This document shows, one piece after another, positions 33,390-42,544 of a stretch of 64,000 nucleotides of DNA (position 1 is the stretch's first letter; each line of letters starts with the position of its first letter). This DNA is from Helicovermis profundi (GTDB lineage: Bacteria > Bacillota > Clostridia > Peptostreptococcales > Acidaminobacteraceae), in NCBI RefSeq assembly GCF_033097505.1, contig NZ_AP028654.1, forward strand, positions 326,001 through 390,000, read 5' to 3'. The position numbers were made by a program, and so were the translations under genes. The notes below the pieces were generated by a model, which worked only from the letters and a program-made list of their open reading frames with translations, was not told where the DNA came from and ran no database searches.

Positions 33390-34622
33390 ATGTTTACTAA
33401 AAAAAGAATGATAATAATAGTGACTATAGTTATAATATTAATTTTGGGTGCAGTAGGTTATCTATCAATGAAGAAAGGAATTTCCGTAGATTTAGCAATT
33501 ACGGAGAAAGGTGATGTTATTAAATCGATTGAAGAAACTGGAACAATAATTACTAAAAATAACAACACTATATATTCAAAAGCGAGTGGTCAAATTAGTG
33601 AAGTGAATTTTGAAATCGGAGATAAGGTAAAAAAAGGACAAATTTTAATTAAACTTGATACTGAAGACTTGTTACTTAAACTTGAAGGCATGAAAGCTAC
33701 AAAAGAAGCGATGAATTATGAATATAAAGAAGCTCTAAAGGGTGCAGATATAGAGAGGGTGAATCAGCTTCTTACTAATGTAGAGAGCGCAAGAACGTCA
33801 TATTTGGATTTGAAAAGAATTTATGAAAATAATTTAGTGCTTTATAATACTGGAGCATTAAGTAAGAATGATCTTGATTTGTCAAAGAGTTCATTAAGTA
33901 GAAGTAGTGATAATTTAAATTCAGCTACGGAAGAATTAAAACTGCTTAGAAAAGGTATATCAAAAAATGTACAAGAACGATATTTAAAGCAACTTGAAAA
34001 TATACAGTATGAAATAGAAATATTAAATAATTCTATAAATAATAGTGAAATTAAAGCGTCTGAAGACTTTGTTGTAATTGAGAAGTACATGAGCTCTGGA
34101 GAATATTTGAATGTTGGCTCACCTATACTTAAGTATTCAAACGGAGAAGTAATAACAAGTGTAGATATACTAGCTAGTGAAAGTAGAAATATTAAAAGAG
34201 GAACAAAAGTATTTGTTACAGATGATAGTAATAAATTTAAATATGAGGGAAAAGTAACTAAGGTTTATCCAAGTGCTTTTACAAAAGTATCTGATTTAGG
34301 AATAGAACAAAAAAGAGTGAAAGTAGAAGTAACATTTCCCGAAATAAATGAATTTACTATTGGATATGATATTGATGTTGAATTTATAACAAATGAACTT
34401 ACAAATGTTGTTAGACTACCTGATAGAGCAGTATTTGAAAAAAATAACAAAAAATATGTTTTCATTTCTAAAAATAATAAAGCTGTGTTAAATGAAGTAA
34501 AAATTGGACTTGAAGGAAATGATTACTATGAAATTATTTCAGGTGTAGCTATAGATGATTTAGTGATTCTTTCTCCAGCAAATGAAATAGAAGATGGAGT
34601 GCTTATATATAAAGAAAAGTAA
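33390..34622 (+). CDS. HlyD/MacA-type membrane fusion protein
   Basis: A 410-residue extracytoplasmic adaptor with one N-terminal membrane helix (about 7-27). A split biotinyl-lipoyl domain follows (SKASGQISEVNFEIGDKVKKGQILIKLD-like sequence near residue 65), then a coiled-coil hairpin (about 95-215) and beta-barrel domains. It completes the ABC-FtsX-HlyD export set of the TetR operon. AGGAGGA precedes the ATG. In Gram-positives such adaptors work without an outer-membrane channel. The substrate is unknown. Confidence 0.9.
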   Translation: MFTKKRMIIIVTIVIILILGAVGYLSMKKGISVDLAITEKGDVIKSIEETGTIITKNNNTIYSKASGQISEVNFEIGDKVKKGQILIKLDTEDLLLKLEGMKATKEAMNYEYKEALKGADIERVNQLLTNVESARTSYLDLKRIYENNLVLYNTGALSKNDLDLSKSSLSRSSDNLNSATEELKLLRKGISKNVQERYLKQLENIQYEIEILNNSINNSEIKASEDFVVIEKYMSSGEYLNVGSPILKYSNGEVITSVDILASESRNIKRGTKVFVTDDSNKFKYEGKVTKVYPSAFTKVSDLGIEQKRVKVEVTFPEINEFTIGYDIDVEFITNELTNVVRLPDRAVFEKNNKKYVFISKNNKAVLNEVKIGLEGNDYYEIISGVAIDDLVILSPANEIEDGVLIYKEK

Positions 34623-34631
34623 TAGTATACG

Positions 34632-34672
34632 AAAAAAATCCAATTAGAAATAATTTCTAATTGGATTTTTTT
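34632..34672. terminator. Terminator after the efflux operon
   Basis: AAAAAAATCCAATTAGAAA, TAA loop, then TTTCTAATTGGATTTTTTT. Symmetric A and T runs allow use from both directions. Confidence 0.9.
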
Positions 34673-34808
34673 ATCCGATGCCTTAGAGTTCTTTGTCCCC
34701 CACTTCTTAAAAAAAGTGGGGGACAAAGAACTCTAAAAAGGCCCTGGATTATGTTTTCTAAGATTCAGTGGGGGTAAAAACTCCCCCTGAATCCAAGAAA
34801 TTCATTTA
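34668..34808 (-). repeat. Long copy of the dispersed palindromic element
   Basis: A 141-base element between convergent genes, reading on the minus strand. Its ends match the groES-groEL spacer exactly (25 and 22 bases). Inside are a perfect 22-base stem (TAGAGTTCTTTGTCCCCC arm at 34684) and a second GATTCAG/CTGAATC hairpin with G5/C5 arms at 34762-34793. It reaches into the stop codon of the permease gene. It has no coding capacity and is unusually GC-rich in the stems. Confidence 0.8.
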
Positions 34809-35387
34809 TTTAACAGCTTTTTTAGGGTTAATAAAATCTATAACTACTCCTAGTAGATAAGAAAATAAAAACATATAACTTGTAAGAATAATAGTATATT
34901 TTAATCCAAAATAAATAACTAGTGCAGGTAAAAACGTTAATTTAATACCTCTTGAATATAAAAAAGATGAAATAGATCCGTCGGTAATACCTTTATTTTT
35001 TAAGTCTTTCATAAGAGGATACCAAGCATAAATAGGACCATGACTTAATGTTCCAAGAATTGTCATAACAATATACTGAGTATGTCTAGAGCTATTTTCA
35101 ACCATTTTTTTAAATTTTTCTTCGTTAATTAAATTGAATAAAAACATAATAATAAGAACAATAAAAAGAACAGGAATTATGGATAAAAACAAATTAATAG
35201 AATAGTTAAATGCCTCTATAGTTTTCGATTTATTGAAAAAGAATAATGTGATGTATAAAATACTAACTAATGATAGCATTATCCATTTTATCTTACTAGA
35301 TTTTTTATTTTTCATATTTTTTTTAGAGTTCATTTGCTTATTTAATTTCATATTATTTTCTTTTTTAATTTCATTTTTTTTATCCAT
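34806..35387 (-). CDS. Second half of a split permease pair
   Basis: A 193-residue membrane protein. The first 33 residues are a Lys/Asn-rich cytoplasmic tail, followed by four or five hydrophobic helices, with GTLSHGPIYAWYPLMKDLKNKG between helices. It overlaps the upstream partner by one base, so the two are translated together. The pair looks like the two halves of a UPF0718/COG0701-type permease. The transported substance is unknown; placement next to a metal-responsive ArsR and a Cd/Zn ATPase hints at metal or metalloid export. Family assignment is moderate. Confidence 0.65.
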   Translation of the reverse strand: MDKKNEIKKENNMKLNKQMNSKKNMKNKKSSKIKWIMLSLVSILYITLFFFNKSKTIEAFNYSINLFLSIIPVLFIVLIIMFLFNLINEEKFKKMVENSSRHTQYIVMTILGTLSHGPIYAWYPLMKDLKNKGITDGSISSFLYSRGIKLTFLPALVIYFGLKYTIILTSYMFLFSYLLGVVIDFINPKKAVK

Positions 35388-35815
35388 TAGCCAATCACCC
35401 CCAAAGTTAAAACGGTTAATATTGCAATTATTATAGATAAAAGAGTACTTAGAATATTTCTAGTATAAGTAAATCTTTTCCCAAAAATTTCACTTTCAAG
35501 TGGCAGCTGAACTATACCTACAGTCACCCATGAAACGATAAAAGCAGTAATAGCAAAAAGTGATATATTTGCTAGGAGCATTTCTTTTCCTATCACATAA
35601 CTATTTATTGCGTTTCCTGCTAATACACTTCCTAAAAGAGATCCGTAAATAGTATCTATAAAATAATTCCCAGTAAACAATTTAGCAAGAGCTTCAAAAG
35701 ATATAAATGTTTTCATAATACCTATTAGAAACATAATACTAAGCATAGTTGGAATGTTTTTTACAAGAGCTTTACTAGTTTTTAAGAATATTTTTTTATA
35801 TTGTTTTTTCTTCAT
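35387..35815 (-). CDS. First half of a split permease pair
   Basis: A 142-residue membrane protein with about four helices. GSVLAGNAINSYVIGKEML and FIVSWVTVGIVQLPLESEIFGKRF resemble small COG0701-type permease subunits as I remember them. GGAGG precedes its ATG on the minus strand. It is transcribed divergently from the arsR-cadA operon. Confidence 0.65.
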   Translation of the reverse strand: MKKKQYKKIFLKTSKALVKNIPTMLSIMFLIGIMKTFISFEALAKLFTGNYFIDTIYGSLLGSVLAGNAINSYVIGKEMLLANISLFAITAFIVSWVTVGIVQLPLESEIFGKRFTYTRNILSTLLSIIIAILTVLTLGVIG

Positions 35816-35851
35816 AGTACCTCCAATAATTTATATAAATGGCGTATGCCG

Positions 35852-35880
35852 ATAATAACACATATGCTTTATTATTGCAA
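35852..35880 (-). promoter_or_regulatory. Candidate promoter of the split permease genes
   Basis: On the minus strand TTGCAA is followed after 17 bases by TATTAT, about 37 bases upstream of the first permease start. Confidence 0.5.
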
Positions 35881-35974
35881 TACAATTTTACCAGAGGAGT
35901 ATAGTTTAAACGTTTTGGATTCTATTAAGCAAAGTACAGAGAATCTTAAAGTTCGCAAATTATATTTTTTTAGC

Positions 35975-36023
35975 TTGACAATATAATAAAAGTAAAGTAA
36001 TCTATAGATGAACACATGTTCAT
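35975..36023 (+). promoter_or_regulatory. Promoter and ArsR/SmtB-type operator of the metal-efflux operon
   Basis: TTGACA, 17 bases, TAATCT, then the near-perfect palindrome ATGAACACATGTTCAT at 36008-36023. The ATGAACA half-site is typical of metal-sensing ArsR-family operators. Confidence 0.8.
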
Positions 36024-36066
36024 ATGTAACAAAATATAAAACAAGAAGATTACAAAGGAGAAATTT

Positions 36067-36438
36067 ATGAAAAATACAGGAATTGAAGTTTGTAAATCAA
36101 ATATCATTCACAAAGATATTATAGAAAAAGTTGTAAAACATATGCCAAAAGAGGATGAAGCAATTAACCTTGCAGAGTTTTTTAAAGTCTTTAGTGATCC
36201 GACAAGAGTAAAGATTATTCATGCATTATTTCAATCTGAAATGTGTGTTTGTGATATATCGGCTGTACTTGATATGACACAATCAGCCATTTCACATCAA
36301 CTTAGAGTATTAAAGTCCTCAAAGTTAGTAAAATATAGAAAAGAAGGTAAGTCAGTATATTATTCTTTAGACGATTATCATATTAGTGGTATTTTTGAAA
36401 TGGCAGTTAATCACATAAAACATTCTAAAGGGAAATAA
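36067..36438 (+). CDS. ArsR/SmtB-family metal-sensing repressor
   Basis: A 123-residue winged-helix repressor that leaves DNA when it binds metal. The recognition region is MTQSAISHQLRVLKSS. CVCDIS supplies the alpha-3 cysteines of CadC/ArsR types, and DYHISGIFEMAVNHIKH near the end supplies an alpha-5 Asp/His set like that of zinc sensors, so both classical metal sites may exist. AAAGGAG precedes the ATG. It lies 11 bases before the ATPase gene and right after a matching palindrome, which indicates autoregulation. Confidence 0.92.
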   Translation: MKNTGIEVCKSNIIHKDIIEKVVKHMPKEDEAINLAEFFKVFSDPTRVKIIHALFQSEMCVCDISAVLDMTQSAISHQLRVLKSSKLVKYRKEGKSVYYSLDDYHISGIFEMAVNHIKHSKGK

Positions 36439-36449
36439 AGGAGGATGTT

Positions 36450-38558
36450 ATGGAAAAAAAAGTTGTTATTTTAGATGGTCTTACATGTTCTAATTGTGCA
36501 GGTAAGATAGAAAAAGATGTGAAATTGATATCAACAATTGATAGTGCTTTTATTGACTTTGCTAATAGCAAGTTGATTTTTGAGAATGCCAAAGAACTAT
36601 CAAAAGAAAATTTTGATAAAATAAAAGAAATAGTAAATAAATATGAGCCTGATGTTAATGTATTTTTTGAAGGAAATAAAAAGAAAGATGACGAAAATAA
36701 AGGTAATGTAGTATTAAAAAAAGAAAAACTTAGATTAATTATTTCTACAATTGTTTTTGTAGTTTCGCTCTTATATTTATACTTAGTAAAGGCTCCGAGT
36801 GAAATAGTAGAATTAGTATTATTTTTATCTGCATATATTATTTCTGGACAAAATGTTATTTTAAAAGCTTTAAGAAATATTAGACGAGGAAAAGTTTTTG
36901 ATGAAAATTTCTTAATGTTAGTTGCAACTCTAGGTGCATTTTTTATAAAACAATACCCTGAAGGTGTTGCAGTAATGATATTCTATAATTATGGAGAATA
37001 TTTTCAAAAGCTTGCGGTAAATAATTCAAGGAAGTCTATATCCAGTTTAATGAATATTAAACCTGAATACGCAAACCTTATAACAAGTAAAGGTCCAAAA
37101 AAAGTAGACCCAAGCGAAGTAAAACTGGGCCAATTAATAATTGTTAAACCAGGAGAAAAAATTCCTATTGATGGACTTGTAGTTTCTGGTAATTCAATGC
37201 TTGATACATCTTCAATTACAGGGGAATCTGTACCAAGGTCTATTGGTATGGGTGAGGAAATTGTGAGTGGAAGTATTAATTTAAATAGTGTCATAACTAT
37301 AAAAACAAGTAAACTTTATGCAGATTCTACTGTGAGTAAAATAATTGAATTAGTTGAAAATGCTGCTAAAAATAAAGCGCCAACGGAAGAATTTATAAGT
37401 AAATTTGCGGCTTTCTACACGCCCATAATTGTAGTTTCGGCATTATTACTAGCTATTCTTCCACCAATTTTACTTGGAACAATGGACTTTAATGAATGGA
37501 TATATCGTGCTTTAGTATTTCTAGTTATATCATGCCCATGTGCGCTTGTTGTTTCAGTTCCTCTAGGCTACTTTGGTGGAATTGGTGTAGCGTCTAAAAA
37601 TGGAGTTCTTGTTAAAGGCGGCAATTATTTAGATGCATTAAATTCAATTGATGTGGTTATTTTTGATAAAACTGGAACTCTTACAAAAGGTGTTTTTAAG
37701 GTTGTTAATGTCGACATATTAATTGAAATGGAAAGAGAAGAATTTTTAAGATTAGTATCGCACACAGAGGCTTATTCAAATCACCCAATTGCTAAATCTA
37801 TAATTGATAGCTATGGTCATAAAATTGATCATGCTATTATTGAAGAACATAATGAAATACATGGTAAAGGAATAAAGGCTAAAATTGAAGGAAAAGAAAT
37901 TTTGGTAGGTAATGAAAAATTACTTGAAAGTAATAATATAGCTTTTGAAAAAAATAATGAAATTGGAACAGTTATATATGTAGCAATTGATGGCAAATAT
38001 TGTGGTAGTCTCATTATATCAGATGAAATTAAAGAAGATTCAAAAACTACTATAGAAACTCTTAAAAAAATTGGAATTAAAAAAACAGTTATGCTTACTG
38101 GTGATAATGAGAATATAGCGAAAAAAGTTGCAAGTGAATTAGAAATTGATGAAGTTTATTTTGAATTACTTCCAGATGAAAAAGTTGAAAGAGTAAAAGA
38201 GATAAAAGATAAATTTTCTAATAAAGTAATATTTGTTGGTGATGGTACTAATGATGCACCAGTACTTGCACTTTCAGATGTTGGAGTAGCAATGGGGGCC
38301 TTTGGCAGTGATGCTGCAATAGAAGCGGCTGACGTTGTGTTAATGACAGACGAGGTAAGTAAATTAGTTGAAGGAATTAATGTTGCAAAAAGAACTAGAA
38401 AAATTGTTATAGAGAATATAGTCTTTGCCTTAGGTGTGAAAGGAGTATTTTTATTACTTGGTGCATTTGGTATGGCGACTTTATGGGAAGCCGTATTTGC
38501 TGATGTCGGTGTAACAGTTATTGCAGTTCTTAATACAATTAGAATTTTGAAAAAATAA
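36450..38558 (+). CDS. cadA: Heavy-metal P1B-type ATPase (Cd/Zn/Pb type)
   Basis: A 702-residue membrane pump. The N-terminal metal-binding domain has GLTCSNC. The transmembrane metal site is SCPCAL, the phosphorylation site DKTGTLTKG, the HP locus SNHPIAKS, and the hinge GDGTNDAPVLALSDVGVAMG. CPC plus the ArsR partner points to export of divalent soft metals such as cadmium, zinc or lead rather than copper. AAGGAGGA precedes the ATG. It is co-transcribed with the repressor and followed by a terminator. Confidence 0.93.
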   Translation: MEKKVVILDGLTCSNCAGKIEKDVKLISTIDSAFIDFANSKLIFENAKELSKENFDKIKEIVNKYEPDVNVFFEGNKKKDDENKGNVVLKKEKLRLIISTIVFVVSLLYLYLVKAPSEIVELVLFLSAYIISGQNVILKALRNIRRGKVFDENFLMLVATLGAFFIKQYPEGVAVMIFYNYGEYFQKLAVNNSRKSISSLMNIKPEYANLITSKGPKKVDPSEVKLGQLIIVKPGEKIPIDGLVVSGNSMLDTSSITGESVPRSIGMGEEIVSGSINLNSVITIKTSKLYADSTVSKIIELVENAAKNKAPTEEFISKFAAFYTPIIVVSALLLAILPPILLGTMDFNEWIYRALVFLVISCPCALVVSVPLGYFGGIGVASKNGVLVKGGNYLDALNSIDVVIFDKTGTLTKGVFKVVNVDILIEMEREEFLRLVSHTEAYSNHPIAKSIIDSYGHKIDHAIIEEHNEIHGKGIKAKIEGKEILVGNEKLLESNNIAFEKNNEIGTVIYVAIDGKYCGSLIISDEIKEDSKTTIETLKKIGIKKTVMLTGDNENIAKKVASELEIDEVYFELLPDEKVERVKEIKDKFSNKVIFVGDGTNDAPVLALSDVGVAMGAFGSDAAIEAADVVLMTDEVSKLVEGINVAKRTRKIVIENIVFALGVKGVFLLLGAFGMATLWEAVFADVGVTVIAVLNTIRILKK

Positions 38559-38571
38559 ATTATCGAACTTT

Positions 38572-38616
38572 AATAAATATATTATAGTAGTTTTATATAA
38601 TATATTTATTTTTTTA
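38572..38616 (+). terminator. Terminator after cadA
   Basis: AATAAATATATTATA faces TATAATATATTTATT, followed by TTTTT. The stem is AU-only. Confidence 0.7.
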
Positions 38617-38742
38617 TTGACTTTGCTAAATAAGGGTATAAGATAAATGTTAAGAATTTTATTTATTTTTTTTAACATTTTTAGTATATAATAAAATTAA
38701 TATAGTTATTCTTATTTAAGAAATAAGGTTGGGGGAGATTGG

Positions 38743-41211
38743 ATGGATTTATTTAAAAAAGGCACTGATGAAAATTCAGAAAACAATGACAATTTAAAGG
38801 ATTCTTATTTAAATGAAACAAACGAAATAAACGAAACAGAGGATACTTCAGATGACACTGAAGATATAAAATATTATTGGGAAGATGAAAAGTCAGACAT
38901 GGTTGAAGATGATATTTTAAACGAAGATTTTTCGAGTGATAATATTGAAGATGAAGTTGATTTAAATGAAGAAGGCATTAGTTTTGAAGAAGAATTTAAT
39001 GAAAGTAATCAATCATCAGATGAACTATTAATGGAAAATTCTATGAATGATCCAGAATTTAATGAAGAAATAATTCTTAGTCAAGAAAATGAAAAGACTG
39101 TAAACAAAGTTGATAATTCATCAGATAAGAAGTCTACAAAAGTAAAAAAGAAAAAAAAGATAAGAAAAAAGAAAAATGGTCGAAAAAATTCGAAATTTAG
39201 TATTACAAAATTATTTGGAAACGTAAAACTTAAAACTGTTATTAGAGTGGGACTCTCTCTTATGGTTCTGTTAATAGCAGTGCTTGGTTATTTTTCATAT
39301 AATACTATTACAAATCTTAATAACGTTAGAATTCCATTAATAACTGCTAATGATAATTTACAAAATACTGTTCTTCAAATGAGAAAAGCAGAGAAAGATT
39401 TTTTGCTTAATGATCTGAAAAATGCAGATTATTTTGAAGTTGGTTCAAGTCAATATTTAAGTTCTTTTAAATTAAACTATGAAAAAGCGCAAAAATTGAT
39501 TAAGCAAATTGAAGATTATCAAAAAATGGATAGTAAACTTGAAAACAGAAGTTACGCAGATGTTTCAAAAAGTTTAACTGAATATTTTGAATCAGTAAAT
39601 AAACTTGCTGAAGCTTATAAAGTTAAAGGTTATGCTGATTTTGGTAAGGTAGGAACTCTTAAAGGCGTTTCTGATAATTTATTTAAAACCATCGAAAAAT
39701 CAGATGTTTCTAATGAAATTATTAAACTTGCCTATGGCATTAGAATGGATGAAAAAGAGTATTTTTTAAGAAGCGATAAATCATACTTTTCTAAAATGAA
39801 ATCTCAAAATAACACTTTAAAAACTATTATAAAAAATGATGCTGATATTCCATATAAAGATCAAATAAGACTTACTGCACTACTTGATGGATATTATTCA
39901 GAATTTAAAGATATTGTTAAAATTGATGAAGAAATTGGATATACTGATACTGAGGGTATAAGAGCAGATTATGCTAGCAAAATAAATAACCTTAATGGAG
40001 TTTTAAAAGCAAATCATAATTCTGTTGTTGAGGCAATTAATAAAGCTATTTTGGCTAGTATTAAAAGCATATTTATAATAACAGTAATAATAATTATTGC
40101 TTCAGCATTAATAGGAGTACTTATTCAAATTCTAATTATTAACCCTATTGTAAGTACTAGTGAGATTGTTGAAGATATAGCAGAAGGTGAAGGAGATTTA
40201 ACACATGTTTTACCAATACTTGGTAAACACGAAATGGAAACTCTTAAAAAGGGAATTAACCTTTTTATTGAAAAAATTAGACTTATTATTGTAGATGTTC
40301 AGGATAGTGCAAATGTCATTGCAGATTCTTCAGGAGATTTATCTAAAGCTGTTGATGAGGCAAATAGAAGCATTGAAGTTATTTCAGAAGAAGTTGCTAA
40401 TATTACATCTGAATTAGAGGGTAACTCAAGTTCAGTTGAAGAAGTAACAGCAGCAGTAGACGAACTTTCAAATAGTGCAATTGAGGTTAAATCAACATCA
40501 GATGAAATTAGTGAAAAATCAAAAGTAATGGTAGGTGCTGTTGAAAAGGGATCTGTTAAATTAGAAGAAGTTGTTGAATCGATTTCAAATGTTAAAGAAG
40601 TTTCAAAATTAGTGACTAAATCAATTGGAGAACTTGAAGATTATTCAAAAGAGATTGAAACAATTGTTGATATTATAACCGGAATTACTAAGCAGACAAG
40701 TCTACTTGCACTTAACGCCTCAATTGAAGCAGCAAGAGCGGGAGAGCATGGTAGAGGCTTTGCTGTAGTTGCTGAAGAAGTAAGAAAACTTGCAGATGAA
40801 AGTGGTTCTAGTACAAGTCAAATAGTTGGTTTAATTAATAAAATAAGACAAAAAGTTGAAGAAACTAGAAAAGGTATTGTAAATGAAGTTAAAGAAATAG
40901 ATAAAACTTTTGAGTTTAGTGGAGTTGCAAAAGGTGAATTTGAAAATATTGAAGGCGTAGTTAAGGAAGTTTCATATGAAATTGAAAAGATTAACAGCTT
41001 AGCTGTTAAACAAGCACTTACAAGTGATCAAATTTCAAATGCAATGGATGAAATAGCAAAGGCAACTGAAAACAATGCTTTAAGTTCAAGAGAAATAAGT
41101 GGAAATGTTGAAGGACAAGTTGCAATATTTGAAGAAATAGGAGCGAGTTTAAATGAATTAACATCAATTGCAAATAACCTTAAAGATCATACTGATAAAT
41201 TTAAAGTTTAG
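38743..41211 (+). CDS. Methyl-accepting chemotaxis protein with acidic/basic N-terminal tail
   Basis: An 822-residue chemoreceptor. Unlike usual MCPs it starts with a soluble tail of about 165 residues: residues 1-120 are very rich in Asp/Glu, and 129-149 form a Lys/Arg block. Then come TM1 (about 168-190), a helical sensor domain (about 190-440), TM2 (about 443-466), HAMP, and a signalling domain with the hairpin tip [26 protein letters not shown]. The tail should lie in the cytoplasm and may dock to a partner. GGGGGAGA precedes the ATG. No cheW, cheR or flagellar genes are nearby, so coupling partners lie elsewhere. The ligand is unknown. Confidence 0.93.
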   Translation: MDLFKKGTDENSENNDNLKDSYLNETNEINETEDTSDDTEDIKYYWEDEKSDMVEDDILNEDFSSDNIEDEVDLNEEGISFEEEFNESNQSSDELLMENSMNDPEFNEEIILSQENEKTVNKVDNSSDKKSTKVKKKKKIRKKKNGRKNSKFSITKLFGNVKLKTVIRVGLSLMVLLIAVLGYFSYNTITNLNNVRIPLITANDNLQNTVLQMRKAEKDFLLNDLKNADYFEVGSSQYLSSFKLNYEKAQKLIKQIEDYQKMDSKLENRSYADVSKSLTEYFESVNKLAEAYKVKGYADFGKVGTLKGVSDNLFKTIEKSDVSNEIIKLAYGIRMDEKEYFLRSDKSYFSKMKSQNNTLKTIIKNDADIPYKDQIRLTALLDGYYSEFKDIVKIDEEIGYTDTEGIRADYASKINNLNGVLKANHNSVVEAINKAILASIKSIFIITVIIIIASALIGVLIQILIINPIVSTSEIVEDIAEGEGDLTHVLPILGKHEMETLKKGINLFIEKIRLIIVDVQDSANVIADSSGDLSKAVDEANRSIEVISEEVANITSELEGNSSSVEEVTAAVDELSNSAIEVKSTSDEISEKSKVMVGAVEKGSVKLEEVVESISNVKEVSKLVTKSIGELEDYSKEIETIVDIITGITKQTSLLALNASIEAARAGEHGRGFAVVAEEVRKLADESGSSTSQIVGLINKIRQKVEETRKGIVNEVKEIDKTFEFSGVAKGEFENIEGVVKEVSYEIEKINSLAVKQALTSDQISNAMDEIAKATENNALSSREISGNVEGQVAIFEEIGASLNELTSIANNLKDHTDKFKV

Positions 41212-41503
41212 TATAATTACACACAAATGCAATGACTTTTAACTAAGTTGTTGCATTTGTATATTATATATAAAAAATATACCTATAAAACAGACTAAAT
41301 TGTAGAAAATTTACATAGAAATAAAGTACTAATATAAATATACTAATAATATAGAAAGAGACAAAAGTCCTATATATATAAAAAAATAACTTTTGGGAAA
41401 GAAGTTAAAGGATTTTTATTTTAAACTATAATAAGATATATTAGTATACCCTGTTTATAAAATGTGACCCCCATATTTTGTTTAAGAATTTACTAAAATA
41501 TTA
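41212..41503. other. Non-coding gap after the MCP gene
   Basis: This stretch holds a hairpin at 41223-41260 (ACAAATGCAA/TTGCATTTGT, probable weak terminator of the MCP gene) and otherwise AT-rich sequence. I see no gene, riboswitch or repeat in it. Confidence 0.6.
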
Positions 41504-41557
41504 AAAAATAAGTAAGTAGATGATGAAAGCTTTTTCAATATCTACTTACTTATTTTT
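41504..41557 (-). terminator. Terminator of the minus-strand 283-residue protein gene
   Basis: AAAAATAAGTAAGTAGA faces TCTACTTACTTATTTTT with a 20-base loop. The stop codon of the gene lies inside the stem. It could serve both strands. Confidence 0.8.
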
Positions 41558-42397
41558 CGTTTTTTCTAAGTATAAATATAGTGTTTTTTCTATTTCTATT
41601 AAATATTTAATTTCAGATAGAATATTTTTTTTGTTTTTTTTGAATTGCTTGATAATGTTATTTTCTAAAAATTCTATTGTACTATCTTTTTCTTTATAAA
41701 AAACCAGGTTAATAGATTTGATTACCATTAATTCCTTAAGCAAAGATTCATATTTGAACTCTAAGGATATAATTGTATCAATAAGTTCGTTTGTTTTAAT
41801 ATCATTGTTTAAATTTTCTAATAGGTTGAGATACGCAATAAGCGTTCTTATATTTTCAATCATAGAAAACAATGATTCTAAGTAATCAATTTCGACAAAA
41901 TTAATTAAGTTTTGTATTTTTTTAATTGTTTTAAGTAATGAAAAGCAAATTTTTTTTGAAATTTCTTTGTTCGAAATAATTAAATTAGAGTAGCTTTTTT
42001 TTATATTTTCGGATAAAAAATTGATATTATAATTATTTACAAAATATCTTGTTTCAAGATTTAAATATTTTTCATATTTAATTAGAGCTTCAGAAGATTT
42101 TCTAATAAAATAATACTCTGAAAAATTACTATCTAAATATAAATTACTCTTTTGTAACATAGAAAGGACAATCATTTTTGATTTAATTGTTTTTAATTCT
42201 TTCAGAATTTGTTCACCTAGTAGCTTATTTGAATTTTCATTTAACTTATAAATTGTTTCTATATAAGGAACGATTTTATTTACAGATGTTGAAAGGTTCT
42301 CCATATTTGATAGTGTAAAGCTACTTTTAAGATTATTAAAATTAGTGTAAAAATTTTCGAGTTTTTTCATTAAATCTAAGTTTAATTTATTAATCAT
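41546..42397 (-). CDS. Hypothetical helical protein
   Basis: A 283-residue protein I do not recognise. It is rich in Leu, Ile, Lys and Asn, has no signal peptide or obvious membrane segment, and looks entirely alpha-helical, with several amphipathic stretches. It is transcribed divergently from the Cache histidine kinase gene at 42545, with an AGGTGATT site before its ATG. By position it may belong to the signalling island, but no domain supports a function. Confidence 0.75.
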   Translation of the reverse strand: MINKLNLDLMKKLENFYTNFNNLKSSFTLSNMENLSTSVNKIVPYIETIYKLNENSNKLLGEQILKELKTIKSKMIVLSMLQKSNLYLDSNFSEYYFIRKSSEALIKYEKYLNLETRYFVNNYNINFLSENIKKSYSNLIISNKEISKKICFSLLKTIKKIQNLINFVEIDYLESLFSMIENIRTLIAYLNLLENLNNDIKTNELIDTIISLEFKYESLLKELMVIKSINLVFYKEKDSTIEFLENNIIKQFKKNKKNILSEIKYLIEIEKTLYLYLEKTKNK

Positions 42398-42544
42398 ACA
42401 ATCACCTATTATATATTACCCAATTATTTATAAAGTATGCTGATATTAATTAAAAATATAATTAATTAATAATATATATTATGGGTATACAGTTAATAAT
42501 CTATAGTTGTAGTCGTTTTTTAAGGTTATTGAGTGGAGGTAGTA

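Noticed and set aside
35801-35986. A 61-codon frame in the gap between the split permease and arsR.
   Set aside because: No convincing ribosome site and no recognisable domain. The region is better explained as divergent promoters.
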